From assembly GCA_024103275.1 (NCBI GenBank), contig JAGFIV010000015.1, positions 1 through 64,000 of the forward strand: a DNA stretch of 64,000 nucleotides, read 5' to 3'. This document shows positions 52,503-63,400 of this stretch, piece by piece. The stretch comes from Flavobacteriales bacterium. GTDB lineage: Bacteria; Bacteroidota; Bacteroidia; Flavobacteriales_F; PHOS-HE28. Within the stretch, counting starts at the first letter, position 1. Every line of letters starts with the position of its first letter. A program made the translations under genes and the position numbers. The notes under the pieces are model-generated. The model saw only the letters and a program-made list of their open reading frames with translations. It made no database searches and had not been told where the DNA came from.

Positions 52503-53480
52503 ATGAAGACCCTGAGCGTGTTGAAAACTTCCTTGGCCTGGACCATGGCGCTGCTGTTGATGCCGGTGCTGGCCCAGGCCGGACCGGGCGATCAGACCCC
52601 TGAGCAATACATCGCCAAATGGAAGGAAGTGGCGGTGCGCAAGATGAAGGAACATGGCATTCCGGCGAGCATCACCCTGGCCCAGGGCCTTCTGGAAAGC
52701 CGCAGCGGCAACAGCATCCTGGCCAGGGAGGGCAACAACCACTTCGGCATCAAGTGCACGCCCGACTGGTCCGGCGGAAAGGTCTTCCACGATGATGACA
52801 AGAAGAATGATTGCTTCCGCAAGTACCGCAGCGCCGACCAAAGCTTCGAGGACCATTCCAAGTTCCTGGAGCGGCCGCGCTACGCCAGCCTCTTCGAGCT
52901 GAAGCCCACCGATTACAAGGGCTGGGCCCATGGACTGAAGAAATGCGGCTACGCCACCGATCCCCGCTACCCGCACAAGCTGATCGACCTGATCGAGCGG
53001 TACAACCTGGACAACCTGGACCGCGGCGTGGACGTGACCTATGCCAGCCGCAACAGCACCGGCAAGCCGGAAGCCAAGCCCGTGCGCAACCATGGCCGCC
53101 CCGACGACAACGTGGTGACCATCGGCAACACGCGCCCCGTGGAGCTGTCCGAGGGGCGCATCAAGTTCGTGCGGGCCAGGCAGGGTGAAACGGTGCGGGA
53201 CATCGCCGCGGAGATCCAACAGATGCCGGGGCTGGTGGCGGGCTGGAACGACATGGCCAAGGACGGCCGCCTGGAGGAGGGGCAGATCGTGTACATCCAG
53301 CCCAAGCGCAACAAGAGCAAGGCCCAGGAAAGCTGTACGGCACAGCAGGGCGAAACGCTTTGGGGCATCAGCCAACGCTACGGGGTGAAGCTGAAGAAGC
53401 TGGCCAAGTACAACGACATGGGCATCGCCGATCCCCTGCAGCCGGGACAGAAGGTGTGGTTGCGCAAGCCGCGGAAGTGA
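52503..53480 (+). CDS. Secreted glucosaminidase with two LysM domains
   Basis: 325 residues from the ATG at 52503 with a signal peptide (to about residue 24, PVLAQA). Mannosyl-glycoprotein endo-beta-N-acetylglucosaminidase-type domain: ITLAQGLLESRSGNS supplies the catalytic Glu, followed by NNHFGIKC and FRKYRSADQSFEDHSKFL. Two C-terminal LysM peptidoglycan-binding modules (GETVRDIAAEIQ; GETLWGISQRYGV). Likely a peptidoglycan hydrolase acting during growth or division. Confidence 0.92.
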   Translation: MKTLSVLKTSLAWTMALLLMPVLAQAGPGDQTPEQYIAKWKEVAVRKMKEHGIPASITLAQGLLESRSGNSILAREGNNHFGIKCTPDWSGGKVFHDDDKKNDCFRKYRSADQSFEDHSKFLERPRYASLFELKPTDYKGWAHGLKKCGYATDPRYPHKLIDLIERYNLDNLDRGVDVTYASRNSTGKPEAKPVRNHGRPDDNVVTIGNTRPVELSEGRIKFVRARQGETVRDIAAEIQQMPGLVAGWNDMAKDGRLEEGQIVYIQPKRNKSKAQESCTAQQGETLWGISQRYGVKLKKLAKYNDMGIADPLQPGQKVWLRKPRK

Positions 53481-53508
53481 AGGCGCGGCCCGCGACCGGC
53501 GGTGCACC

Positions 53509-54723
53509 CTACCGGTATGCCAGCCGGAAGCCGGCACCGGCCAGGTCGCGCCAGAAGCCGGGATAGGATTTGTTCACCACCTCGGGATGGAAGAGGGCCA
53601 CTTCGCCGCAGACCAGCGCGAGCGGGGCCAAGGACATGGCCATGCGGTGGTCGCCGCAGGGGTCGAAGGGGGGAGGGGTGCGGTTGGCCACCGGTCCCGA
53701 GAGGTGGAATGAACCGGCACCGTATTGCGTGCTGCAGCCCAGCGCCGCCAGCGCATCGGCCACGGCCTTCAGGCGGTCGGTCTCCTTCAGCGGCAGGTTG
53801 TCCAGGCCGGTGAATGCGGCCGGGCGCCCCAGTCCGGCCATGGTGAAGGCCAGCGGCTGGAAAAGGTCCGGGGTGCCCGTCAGGTCCGCCGCAAAGGCCC
53901 CTTCCGCCGTTGGTGAATGCCGCAGCAGCAGTCCGTTCCCCGCCCGAGCGCCCTGCACGTTCCCGGCCAGCAGCGAGGCCACGGCCTCGTCCCCTTGCAG
54001 CCCGTCGGCCTCCAGGCCCTCCAAGAGGATCTCGCTTCCGGGGGAAAGTGCGGCGATCTGGTACCAAAAGGCCGCCGCGCTCCAATCGCCGGGCACGGCG
54101 GTGGGCACCGCCTGCAATGGCCCGGGCGCCACGCGGATCACGTCGCCATCCTCCGAGATGGCTGCGCCATACCGCCGGCACAGCCGCATCGTCATGTCCA
54201 CATAAGGACGGCTGAGCCGCGTGCCCGTCCAATGCAGCTCCATCCCTTCCGCGAAGCGGGCCGCGATGAGCAGCAAGGCGCTGATGTACTGGCTGCTCGC
54301 GGGCGAATGGAGACGGACGGTGCCGCCGCGCATCCGCCGCCCGCGCACCAACAGGCCGTCCGCCTGCACCGTGATGTCCGCACCCAGCGTGCGCAACGCC
54401 TCCACCAGGGCTTCGTGCGGACGTTGCAGCAGCCGTGCATGGCCGGTGACCAGATGCCCGGCACCTTCCTGTACGCAGGCCCAGGCCAGCAGGAAACGGA
54501 AGGTGGTGCCGCCCTCGCCGCAGTGCAGGCGGAAGGGTTTGTCGCGCAGCAATTGCCGGAGGATGCGGGTATCATCGGCCCCGCCGTCCCACGCCACGCC
54601 GGACAGGCGGCCCGCCAGGTCGGCCAGCACCAGGGCCCTGTTGGCCACGCTCTTGCTGGGCGGCACGGCGATGTGCGCCTTCACCGGTCCCTCAGGCCTG
54701 CTGATGGTGATGGCGGGCGGCAT
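53509..54723 (-). CDS. aroA: 3-phosphoshikimate 1-carboxyvinyltransferase (EPSP synthase)
   Basis: Sixth shikimate-pathway step, adding enolpyruvyl from PEP to shikimate-3-phosphate. 404 residues from the ATG at 54723, inside the end of aroB. VPPSKSVANRALVLADL, the GGTTFRFLLAW site, and LPLKETDRLKAVADAL are the family signatures. AroA here is smaller and divergent at the N-terminus relative to E. coli, as in other Bacteroidota. Confidence 0.92.
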   Translation of the reverse strand: MPPAITISRPEGPVKAHIAVPPSKSVANRALVLADLAGRLSGVAWDGGADDTRILRQLLRDKPFRLHCGEGGTTFRFLLAWACVQEGAGHLVTGHARLLQRPHEALVEALRTLGADITVQADGLLVRGRRMRGGTVRLHSPASSQYISALLLIAARFAEGMELHWTGTRLSRPYVDMTMRLCRRYGAAISEDGDVIRVAPGPLQAVPTAVPGDWSAAAFWYQIAALSPGSEILLEGLEADGLQGDEAVASLLAGNVQGARAGNGLLLRHSPTAEGAFAADLTGTPDLFQPLAFTMAGLGRPAAFTGLDNLPLKETDRLKAVADALAALGCSTQYGAGSFHLSGPVANRTPPPFDPCGDHRMAMSLAPLALVCGEVALFHPEVVNKSYPGFWRDLAGAGFRLAYR

Positions 54724-55810
54724 CGCGGGCCAGCAGGCGGTAGTGCTCCAGGGCCTCGGCCACTTGCGCCGCATTCATCGGCACGTCCACGCGCGCCGAG
54801 CCGATGCCCGTGAGCAGGGTGAAACGGAATTCGTCGCCCGCGTTCTTCTTGTCGTTGCGCATGAGCTCGATGATGCGGTGCTGGTCCACTTCCTGGAAGA
54901 TGAATGGCGGGTACAGCCCCATCAGGTGCTCCTCCACGGCGTTCATGCGGTCGCGGTCCAGCAGGTCCATGCGCCAGCTCAGCCACGTGGCGCACACCAT
55001 GCCCACGGCCACGGCCTCGCCGTGGAGCAGGCTGCGCTGCTGGCCTTCCATGGCGAAGGCCTCCATGGCATGGCCGATGGTGTGGCCGAAGTTGAGCAGC
55101 TTGCGCGGACCGCGGTCCAGCGGGTCGCCCGCCACCACCGCGGCCTTCAGCTCCGCCGAGCGGAAGATCAGCGGCGCCAGCGCCTCCAGGTCGTGCAGGG
55201 GTGCCCGCCGCACCTGGTTCCAGTGGTCGCCGTCGAGCACCAGCCCGTGTTTGATCATTTCCGCCACCCCGTTGAGCACCTCGCGCTTGCCCAGGGTGCG
55301 CAGGAAGGGCGGGTGCACATAGGTGGCCACCGGGTCGGCAAAGACCCCCACCAGGTTTTTCACGCCGTCGAAGTTGATGCCCGTCTTGCCGCCGATGGCT
55401 GCGTCCACCATGCCCATCACCGTGGTGGGGACATGGATGAAGCGGATGCCGCGCTTGAACGTGGCCGCCACGAAGCCGCCGAGGTCCGTGACCACCCCGC
55501 CCCCCAGGTTCACCAGCACGGCCTGCCGGTCCGCGTGCTGCTCCGCCAAGTGTGCCCACAACGCGCGGCAGACCTCCAGGTCCTTGCTGGCCTCGCCGGC
55601 GCGCACCTGCATGGTGTGGGCGGCGCCCAGCGTGGGCACCTCCCCCATCAGCTCGGGCAGGCAGTGCCGCATGGTGGTCTCGTCGCCCAGCACAAAGACC
55701 GGCTTGCTCCCGGTGTTCCCCGCCAGCCAGCGCCGCAAATGCGCCAAGGCATGGGGGCCCATCAACACCGGATGGGGGCCATGGGTCTCCTGCGGTTGAT
55801 GGAGGGGCAT
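54692..55810 (-). CDS. aroB: 3-dehydroquinate synthase
   Basis: Second shikimate-pathway enzyme, an NAD- and Zn-dependent cyclase. 372 residues from the ATG at 55810 (the frame extends to 55963 but lacks homology-like sequence there). VNLGGGVVTDLGGFVAATFKRGI, PTTVMGMVDAAIGGKTGIN and FGHTIGHAMEA carry the substrate and metal ligands. Shares 32 bp with the start of aroA, forming an aroB-aroA unit divergent from proline dehydrogenase. Confidence 0.95.
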   Translation of the reverse strand: MPLHQPQETHGPHPVLMGPHALAHLRRWLAGNTGSKPVFVLGDETTMRHCLPELMGEVPTLGAAHTMQVRAGEASKDLEVCRALWAHLAEQHADRQAVLVNLGGGVVTDLGGFVAATFKRGIRFIHVPTTVMGMVDAAIGGKTGINFDGVKNLVGVFADPVATYVHPPFLRTLGKREVLNGVAEMIKHGLVLDGDHWNQVRRAPLHDLEALAPLIFRSAELKAAVVAGDPLDRGPRKLLNFGHTIGHAMEAFAMEGQQRSLLHGEAVAVGMVCATWLSWRMDLLDRDRMNAVEEHLMGLYPPFIFQEVDQHRIIELMRNDKKNAGDEFRFTLLTGIGSARVDVPMNAAQVAEALEHYRLLARDAARHHHQQA

Positions 55811-55813
55811 CGC

Positions 55814-55821
55814 TACTTTTG
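55814..55821 (+). promoter_or_regulatory. -7 promoter element TACTTTTG before proline dehydrogenase
   Basis: Exact TAnnTTTG, 69 nt upstream of the ATG, in the divergent gap with aroB. Confidence 0.5.
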
Positions 55822-55890
55822 GCCGCCTTTTCCACGGCCGGGCCGGGAGGAAGGGGCCCAAAGGAACGAACTTCAAGCACGCGGCGCCAC

Positions 55891-57105
55891 ATGCAAGCAC
55901 AGGAGGCATCCCCCAAAGCAGCCACGGGCGGCCTGCCCGATCTGGAAGATACGGGCACGGCATTCGCCCACAAAAGCAACGGGGAGCTCCGCCAGGCCTG
56001 GTGGCTGTTCCGCGTGATCGGCACCCCGTGGCTGACCACCCTGGGGGGCAACCTCACCAAGCTGGCGCTGGCCCTGCACCTGCCGGTGAAGGGGCTGGTG
56101 AAGGCCACCATCTTCAGGCAGTTCTGCGGCGGGGAGACCATCGGCGAATCCCTGGTGACCGCACGCGGGCTGGCCGCACGGGGCGTGGGCACCATCCTGG
56201 ACTACAGCGTGGAGGGCGAGGATAGCCCGGCGGCCATGGACGGCACCGCGGCGGAGATCCTGCGCACCATCGCTGCCGCCAAGGGCAACCCGGACATCCC
56301 GTTCTCCGTGTTCAAGCCCTCCGGCGTGATCCCGCGCGCCATACTGGCCAAGGTGGCCGCCAACGAGGCGCTCACCCATGAGGAATCGACGGAATGGGGA
56401 AGGGCCCGGCAGCGGGTGGAGCACATCTGTACCGCCGCACACGCCGCGGATGTGCCCGTGCTGATCGATGCGGAGGAAAGCTGGACGCAGGACCCCGTGG
56501 ACGAGCTCACCACCGACATGATGCGGCGGTTCAACACCAGGCGCGCCATCGTGTACGGCACCGCCCAGCTGTACCGGCACGACCGGTTGGCCTTCCTGCG
56601 CCGGGAAGTGGAGCAGGCGCGGGCCGAAGGATTCCACGTGGGGATGAAACTGGTGCGCGGCGCCTACATGGAAAAAGAACGGGAGCGCGCAGCCCGCATG
56701 GGCTATACGGACCCCATCGGGGCCAACAAGGCGGCGGTGGACAAGGACTATGATGATGCCTTGCGCTTCTGCATGGCCAACATCGACCGCGTGGCCATCC
56801 TCAATGGCACCCACAACGAGGCCAGCACCCTGCTCCTGGCCCGGCTGATGCGTGAGGCCGGCCTGGCCAATAACGACCCCCGCATCCACTTCGGGCAGCT
56901 GCTGGGCATGAGCGACAACATCAGCTTCAACATGGCTGCGGCGGGCTACAACGTGGTGAAATACGTGCCCTACGGCCCGGTGCGCAAGGTGCTGCCCTAC
57001 CTGATCCGGCGCGCGCAGGAAAACACCAGCACCCGTGGCCAGACCGGCCGCGAACTGTCCATGCTCACCGCCGAACGGGCGCGCCGGGCGAAGGGGGCGG
57101 CCTAG
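55891..57105 (+). CDS. Proline dehydrogenase
   Basis: FAD enzyme oxidising proline to pyrroline-5-carboxylate, passing electrons to quinone. 404 residues from the ATG at 55891. The barrel carries VLIDAEESWTQDPVDEL, the flavin/substrate motif VGMKLVRGAYMEKERERA, and the C-terminal YGPVRKVLPYLIRRAQENTS signature. A P5C dehydrogenase gene is not adjacent. Its TAG overlaps the convergent esterase's stop (CTAG). Confidence 0.94.
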   Translation: MQAQEASPKAATGGLPDLEDTGTAFAHKSNGELRQAWWLFRVIGTPWLTTLGGNLTKLALALHLPVKGLVKATIFRQFCGGETIGESLVTARGLAARGVGTILDYSVEGEDSPAAMDGTAAEILRTIAAAKGNPDIPFSVFKPSGVIPRAILAKVAANEALTHEESTEWGRARQRVEHICTAAHAADVPVLIDAEESWTQDPVDELTTDMMRRFNTRRAIVYGTAQLYRHDRLAFLRREVEQARAEGFHVGMKLVRGAYMEKERERAARMGYTDPIGANKAAVDKDYDDALRFCMANIDRVAILNGTHNEASTLLLARLMREAGLANNDPRIHFGQLLGMSDNISFNMAAAGYNVVKYVPYGPVRKVLPYLIRRAQENTSTRGQTGRELSMLTAERARRAKGAA

Positions 57106-58316
57106 CGCGCCACCATCAGCCGGGCGGTGCGCACCGCCGTTCCCTGTGCACGCAGCAGGTAGATCCCGGCGGGCCACAACGCCGCGTCAACCAGGTTGTG
57201 CCCCTGCGGGAACCGCCCGGAAAGGACGATCCGGCCCTGTGCATCCGTCACCACCACGTCGGCCGCCTCGGGCAGCTCCAGGTGGAGCGCATCGCGCACC
57301 GGTTGCGGATAAACCACCAGGGCCGGTGAAGGTGCGGCCGCCTCCGCCGCACCCGTGGCAATGCCGCAGCCCAGGGCTTGGCCGCACACCACGCCCGAAA
57401 GGAATTCCACGACGAAGCCCAACGCATTCGCCTCGTCATACCCCAGGTAGCCCACGTGCCCCGTTCCCGGGTATTCCAGGTAGCAATGGGGCACCCCGAG
57501 GTGGTCCATGCGCACGCTGATGTCGTGATCGCCGGACACCACGATGCCGGTGGGAAAGCCCAGCGCGTATGCCTGTTCGGTGTAGCAGGGCACGATGTTG
57601 TCGCCGGTTTCATGGATGCCGCAGAAGGCGGGGTCGCCCGGATGGACCCAGGAGGTGTCCATCAGCGCGCCGCTGAGGCTCACGCAGGCCATCACGTTGC
57701 TGGGATAACCCAAGGGGCCGCTGGTCCCCTCCATGCCGCCCAGCGAGGCGCTGTCGGCCACCAACGGGGCGGGCAGCTCGGAGGGTTCGTTCATGTAGGT
57801 GAGGTGCAGCGCCCCGATGGCCCCGGCACTTACGCCGCTGGCGATGATCCGGTCCGGGTCGATCTTGTACGGGTTGCCGTCCTCGGCCACGGTCTTGCGC
57901 AGGAAGCGGATGGCACCTTTCATGTCATGAACGCAGCGCTGCACGGCATGCATGGTGGTGCTGGTGGTGGGGAAGAAGAAGCCCACACGGTAATCGATGG
58001 CCACGGCCACATAGCCCAGGCGCGCCAGCATGCCCCCCAGGCCCGCCATGTCCGCGCGCGATCCCGTGACGAATGAACCCCCGAAGGCCATCACCACCAC
58101 CGGCCGTTCCTGCAACGGGTCGTCCGCCGGGGCGTAGATGTCCATGCGAAGCGTGTGTTGGGTGCCGTCAACACCGGTATTGGTCCCGAACACCACGGCG
58201 GGGATGCTGTCGATGGCGGTGAACACCATGCCCGTAAAACGGCCGCCCGCACATTCCTGTGCGTGTACCAGCACGGGCAGGAAGAGGGCGATGGTCAAGG
58301 ATAAGGATGCCTTCAT
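57102..58316 (-). CDS. Secreted alpha/beta-hydrolase (carboxylesterase-like) with T9SS sorting domain
   Basis: 404 residues from the ATG at 58316. Signal peptide; esterase core with oxyanion GGSF, nucleophile elbow GVSAGAIGA, and late histidine in GTGHVGYLGY; C-terminal type A T9SS domain (VVYPQPVRDALHLELP ... GIYLLRAQG) for surface export. Substrate unknown. TACATTGC (58341 to 58334) lies 17 nt before the ATG. Confidence 0.85.
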   Translation of the reverse strand: MKASLSLTIALFLPVLVHAQECAGGRFTGMVFTAIDSIPAVVFGTNTGVDGTQHTLRMDIYAPADDPLQERPVVVMAFGGSFVTGSRADMAGLGGMLARLGYVAVAIDYRVGFFFPTTSTTMHAVQRCVHDMKGAIRFLRKTVAEDGNPYKIDPDRIIASGVSAGAIGALHLTYMNEPSELPAPLVADSASLGGMEGTSGPLGYPSNVMACVSLSGALMDTSWVHPGDPAFCGIHETGDNIVPCYTEQAYALGFPTGIVVSGDHDISVRMDHLGVPHCYLEYPGTGHVGYLGYDEANALGFVVEFLSGVVCGQALGCGIATGAAEAAAPSPALVVYPQPVRDALHLELPEAADVVVTDAQGRIVLSGRFPQGHNLVDAALWPAGIYLLRAQGTAVRTARLMVAR

Positions 58317-58597
58317 CGGTCGGTAATTGCCGGGCAATGTAATCGTTGAGGGCCTTTATGTCCTTTTTCCGGGTGTGGCCGGGCATTGCGGTTGAGGTGC
58401 GCCGCACTACGGTGATCACCGGAATTCGCACCTGCCGGAAACTTGGGAGCCGGCTGTGCGTAATACGGTGCCCAATGAACCCGGCGTTCAACGACGAAGG
58501 CTACGGGATTAACCGTAAAATGACCGTGTCTGTCGATGAATAGGGTGCCATGGAACACATTTGCAAAACGAACAACCAACAACAAATCGAGAAGCAC

Positions 58598-59311
58598 ATG
58601 AAAAGGATTGCATTGGCCGGAACCATTCTCTTGGCCGCTTTGGCAACCCAGGATGCCCAGGCCCAATACCGCCCCGAGGGAGCGGCAAAGAACCTGGAAC
58701 TGATGGTGGCCCCCCTGGGTGGCACCCCCGTCACCATGGCAGGCATCAAGTACCGCAGCTTCAGCTCCGCCAACAAGGCCATGCGCTTGGGCGTGTTCCT
58801 GGGCTTCGACAACAAGACCACCATCTTGCAGGATGAGGACAGCAAGGCCAAGATGCTTGAGCTGAAGAAGAAGGAAAGCTCCATCACCATCGGCGTGCAG
58901 CCCGGCATCGAGAAGCACCTGGCCGGCACCGAGCGCCTGAGCCCCTACTTCGGCGGTTACCTGGACCTGAGCTACACCACCAAGTCCAAGAAGGAGGAAA
59001 CGCAGCTCAACCTGAATGACGATAAGCAGGAAGTGGGTTACACCAAGACCAACAGCAGCAGCTTGGGTGTTGGCGTGAACGCCGTGGCCGGTTTTGATTA
59101 CTACCTCGCCAAGTCGCTGTACATCGGCACCGAGCTCGGCTTCGGCGTGGCCGTCACCATGCCCGGCAAGAACAAGACTGAAACCGTGAAAGCAAACGAC
59201 ACGAACAACGGCACCACCACCGATAGCTCGGACGGCAAGAAGGACAACGTGAGCAAGTTCCAGGTGGGCCCCAACGTGGTGGGCCAACTGCGCCTGGGCT
59301 GGTTGTTCTAA
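58598..59311 (+). CDS. Outer-membrane beta-barrel protein (OmpA/PorT-like size class)
   Basis: 237 residues from the ATG at 58598 with a signal peptide (MKRIALAGTILLAALATQDAQAQ). Alternating aromatic/polar strands, Lys/Glu-rich external loops, terminal strand LRLGWLF ending in Phe: typical eight-stranded barrel. Function unknown; may be structural or an adhesin-type barrel. Confidence 0.8.
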   Translation: MKRIALAGTILLAALATQDAQAQYRPEGAAKNLELMVAPLGGTPVTMAGIKYRSFSSANKAMRLGVFLGFDNKTTILQDEDSKAKMLELKKKESSITIGVQPGIEKHLAGTERLSPYFGGYLDLSYTTKSKKEETQLNLNDDKQEVGYTKTNSSSLGVGVNAVAGFDYYLAKSLYIGTELGFGVAVTMPGKNKTETVKANDTNNGTTTDSSDGKKDNVSKFQVGPNVVGQLRLGWLF

Positions 59312-59335
59312 GCTGGACCGATCAGGTAACCGACA

Positions 59336-60238
59336 ATGGCAATGAGAAACGCAACAGCAAGTTTCCCTCGGCTGGTGAAGGGTGCCTTGTCCGTGGCATT
59401 GATGTCCGTCCTGTTCAGCGCCTGCACCAAGGAGCCGGTGAACAACCCGGGCCAGTTGGGTTCCCACCAGGCCACCCCGTCGGAAAGCCGGGAGGTCCAT
59501 CGGATGGCCACCAAGCTGCCGGCGGTGGGGATCTATAACCGCACCATGGACAAGATCTTGGTGTTCAAGCCCGTCCGGGACCATTCACGCAGCTTCTCCT
59601 TCACCACGGCCCCGGCCAACGGCATAAACTTCGCCACCAGTAATGGCGGCCAGTGGGTATGGACCGAGGACGGCGGCATGGTGGTGATCACCGAGCCGTC
59701 CGCCGGCATGGGCGGCGGTGGCGGCGTCGTGGTGGCGGGCAACAGCACGCTCAACATCGACATCGCCTTTTGCTTCGCCTTGGGCGAAGAGGTCACCGGT
59801 GGCGGGCTCTTCGGGCCCGAAATGGGTGATGTGGCCGGCGTGATCGGCATCTCCGGTGACTTTGAGGCCCTGGTGAATGGCGATTTTGATGAGAGCGAGG
59901 ACGATATCTTCGATTACTTCCACGGACTCGCCTACTACTTCGTCTACACGGACCAGCTCACCAACGGAAGCTACGACGTGATGAACTGGATCGAGGACTA
60001 CGATGATTCGGGCGACGAGGACTTCCATGATGTGAGCTTCGCCTTCGTGGTCGATTTCCAAACGGAGACCGGGGGCATCTACATCTCCAAGGATGGCAGC
60101 ATCACCATCAACGGCGGCACCATGGAGTTCAACGGGAACTACTACGGGATCACCGGGGTCGGCTTCTTCGACGACGAGGACGGGGAGGTGGATGACGTGA
60201 CCATCGTGTCCGGATACGGCGGCATGGGCTGCGAGTAG
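59336..60238 (+). CDS. Putative lipoprotein with acidic C-terminal region
   Basis: 300 residues; lipobox FSAC followed by TKEPV. Middle domain with GGGGGVVVAGNSTLNIDI; contains VTGGGLFGP, shared with the lipoprotein at 18687. A strongly acidic stretch (DFDESEDDIFDYFHG, EDYDDSGDEDFHDV) may bind divalent cations. No family recognised. It follows the barrel gene by 24 nt, possibly as one unit, and ends at a hairpin (60261-60289). Confidence 0.65.
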   Translation: MAMRNATASFPRLVKGALSVALMSVLFSACTKEPVNNPGQLGSHQATPSESREVHRMATKLPAVGIYNRTMDKILVFKPVRDHSRSFSFTTAPANGINFATSNGGQWVWTEDGGMVVITEPSAGMGGGGGVVVAGNSTLNIDIAFCFALGEEVTGGGLFGPEMGDVAGVIGISGDFEALVNGDFDESEDDIFDYFHGLAYYFVYTDQLTNGSYDVMNWIEDYDDSGDEDFHDVSFAFVVDFQTETGGIYISKDGSITINGGTMEFNGNYYGITGVGFFDDEDGEVDDVTIVSGYGGMGCE

Positions 60239-60260
60239 GCCGGGCATAACGCAATTGGCC

Positions 60261-60289
60261 AGGGGGCTTCCATCCAAATGGGGCCCCCT
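60261..60289 (+). terminator. Hairpin after the 59.3 kb lipoprotein gene
   Basis: Seven-base arms AGGGGGC/GCCCCCT with a 15-nt loop just after the stop; plausible weak terminator. Confidence 0.45.
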
Positions 60290-60440
60290 TACCATTCCGG
60301 TATGGCAACGTGGGGCCGCCGCAGTACGTCATCCATTGGACCCCACGGCCTGCCGACGAACCGTGCATGGTCGGTGATCTCGGGTTGTACGGTAGCGGAG
60401 GCATGGACACGTCACCTATATTGGCTCGCTGCAACGGACA

Positions 60441-63400
60441 ATGCTGAAAAGCCTACAACCGTGGCTTGCCATGGCGGCCGGATCATGCCTGGCCATGGCC
60501 GCGCATGGCCAGCTGGTGGTGGATGCGGGAAGCGACGTCACGATCTGTTCCGGTGAACAGGTCACCTTGGGCGGGGCGGCACCTTCCGGGGGCACCCCGC
60601 CCTATTCCTACAGCTGGACACCGGCCGTGGGCCTGAGCAACACCAACATCCTGCACCCGGTGTGCTCCACCACCACCACGCGCACCTATACGCTCACCGT
60701 GGTGGACTTCAACAACGAAACGGCCACCTCCCAGGTCACCGTGACGGTGAAGCCGACGCCCAACGTGCAGCTGACCTGCACCAACGCCACCACCACCACG
60801 TACGGCGGAGTCCTCACCTTCAGCGTATGCGACCAAGGCGCCCTCTTCTACGACTTCGATTTCGCGGATGCCAGCTCCGCGCAGCCGGGCGCCACCTTCA
60901 GCATCACGTGGGGGAACGGGCAGACCGAAACGTTCACCGGCACGGGATGGACCTCCACGCAGCACTTTCCCATCGGCCTTTCCACCGGCACCTACACCAT
61001 CACGCAGCCCGCGCCCAACGGCTGCAGCAAAACGGTCCCCTTCAACGTGTTCGTGGGGGAGGTGCCCCTCGGCGGCCTGAGCGTGGTGTCGAATTCAACC
61101 ATCTGCACCGGCGGCTCGATCAGCTTCGAGTGGAACAATTTCGGCACCAATCCCCCGGGCACCCTGTACATCGTGGACTACGGCGACGGGCAGGTGGACA
61201 CCCTGATGCAGCCGCCCGCCACCACCTTCTCCCATACCTACTTGATCAGTTCGTGTACCGCCGGCGGCGAGTTTTCCATCTCCTGGCGGATCACCAACCC
61301 GTGCGATACCCGCACCGGGGTGATCGGCCAGATCCGGGTATCGGGCTCGCCCGTGCCCCTGGTGGATCTTTCCAACGACACGGTCTGCGTCAACACCACG
61401 GTGAGCTTCACCGATGCCAGCCAAGGCACGCAGGCGCCCGCTTGCACCAGCCCGCGCCGGGTGTGGGGCATCACACCGGCCACCGGCTGGACCGCCAGCG
61501 GCAACATGGGCAACCCCAACGGGCAGCCGGGCAACCCTTCGGCATGGACCAACGGGTCCTCGCCCCTGGCGGTGACCTTCAACACCCCCGGCAGCTATAT
61601 GGTGATGACCGTGGTGGGCAACGTCTGCGGGGTGGATACCATTTACAGCCCCGTGTGCGTGGAACAGGCGCCGGTGCCGGCCTTCAACCTGTCCGCCACC
61701 ACCGGCTGTTCCCCGTTGATGGTGGACGCCACCAACGGCAGCGTCAGCGTGAACAGTTGCCAGACCCGCTACAACTGGACCGCGGTGGCCAACAGTTCCG
61801 CCTGCGGCAGCAATGCCACCGCCACTTTCACCGGGGGCAGCAACGCGGGAAGCACCGATCCATCGTTTGCGCTGAACGGCGCGGGCACCTATACCATCAC
61901 CTTGGAGGCCATCAATTCATGCGGCACCTTCCCCGTGCAGCAGAATGTATCCGTGGGTGCTCCGCCGCAGGTGGTGCTGGACCCGCCAGGCGGCATTTGC
62001 GCCGGGCAAACGCTGTCACCCACGGCCACCTTCACGCCTTGCGGTACCCCGATCACATCCTACAATTGGGGCCTGGGGAGCGGCATCCCCGCCACTTCCT
62101 CCTCCGCGGCCCCCGGCGTGGTCGCCTTCCCGACGGCCGGAAATACCACGATCACGGCCACGGCGGGGTCCGCCTGCGGAAGCGGGACCGATAACGCATC
62201 CCTGGTCGTTTCGCCGCTGCCGCCCGCACCCGTGGTGGGCGGACCGATCACCTTGTGCGTGGGGGAAGACCTGCAACTGGCCGCAACGCCCGTGCCCGGG
62301 GCCACCTTCCACTGGACCGGGCCTTCAGGCTTCACCTCCGACCAGGCCGCCCCCGTGATCCCGGACGTCACCATGGCCCAGCAGGGCGTGTATTCCGTGA
62401 GCCTGTCCACCGGCGGGTGCTACGGCCCGTCCGGCACGGTGAGCGTGACGGTGAATCCCGCACCGGTGATCGGCATCATCCCCACGGCGCCCACCGTGTG
62501 CCAAGGCGGAAGCGTCACCTTCACCGCCACCGGCGGCGGCAATTACCAATGGGAGATGGACGGTACCCCGCTGGGCAGCGGTTCACCCTTCACCTTCACG
62601 CCTGACCACACGGGGACGGTGGTGTTGCGCGGCGAGGCGAACAATTGCACCGGGGCCGCCAGCACCTTGTTGACCGTGTACCCGCTGCCGGTCGTGGACG
62701 CGGGGCCGGACCGGGTGTATTGCGAGGGCGGCGCACCGCAACAGATCTTCGCCTACACGCCCAACGGTACCTGGAGCGGAAGCCCGTATGTGACGCCCGG
62801 CGGGGAATTCGACCCGGCCGCCGAGGGAAGCTATGTGCTCCATTATTCGGTCACCAGCCCGCAAGGATGCGCCAATGCCGATTCCATCCTGGTGACGGTG
62901 GTGCCCCCGCCCGCGCCGGCCGTGGCCGGGCCCGATACGACCGTCTGCCTGAACGACCCGCCCATCCAGTTCACCGGTTCGCCCAGCGGCGGCACCTGGA
63001 ACGGCGACATTTCCCTGGGAGGGATGTTCTTCCCGGTCGCCCCGGGGAGCTTCGTGGTCACCTATTCGCTGGGGGCCGGCAGCTGCGCCACCAGCGACCA
63101 GGCCACGGTGACCGTGCTGCCCCTGCCGGTGATCGACCCGGGCGCGGATGCTTCCGTGTGCGTGGATGCGCCCCCGGTCACGCTCGCACCCTCGCCCGCC
63201 AACGGCACCTGGGCGGGCACCGGCGTGACCGGCGGCGACTTCGACCCGCAGGCTGCCGGCACTGGCACCCATGTGCTCACCTATTCCTACACGGACCCGG
63301 CGGGATGCACCAACACCGCCGACCTGTCCATGACGGTGAACCCGCTGCCGGCGGTGGATGCCGGTGCCGATACCACGTTCTGCGACCAGCCCTTCGCGCA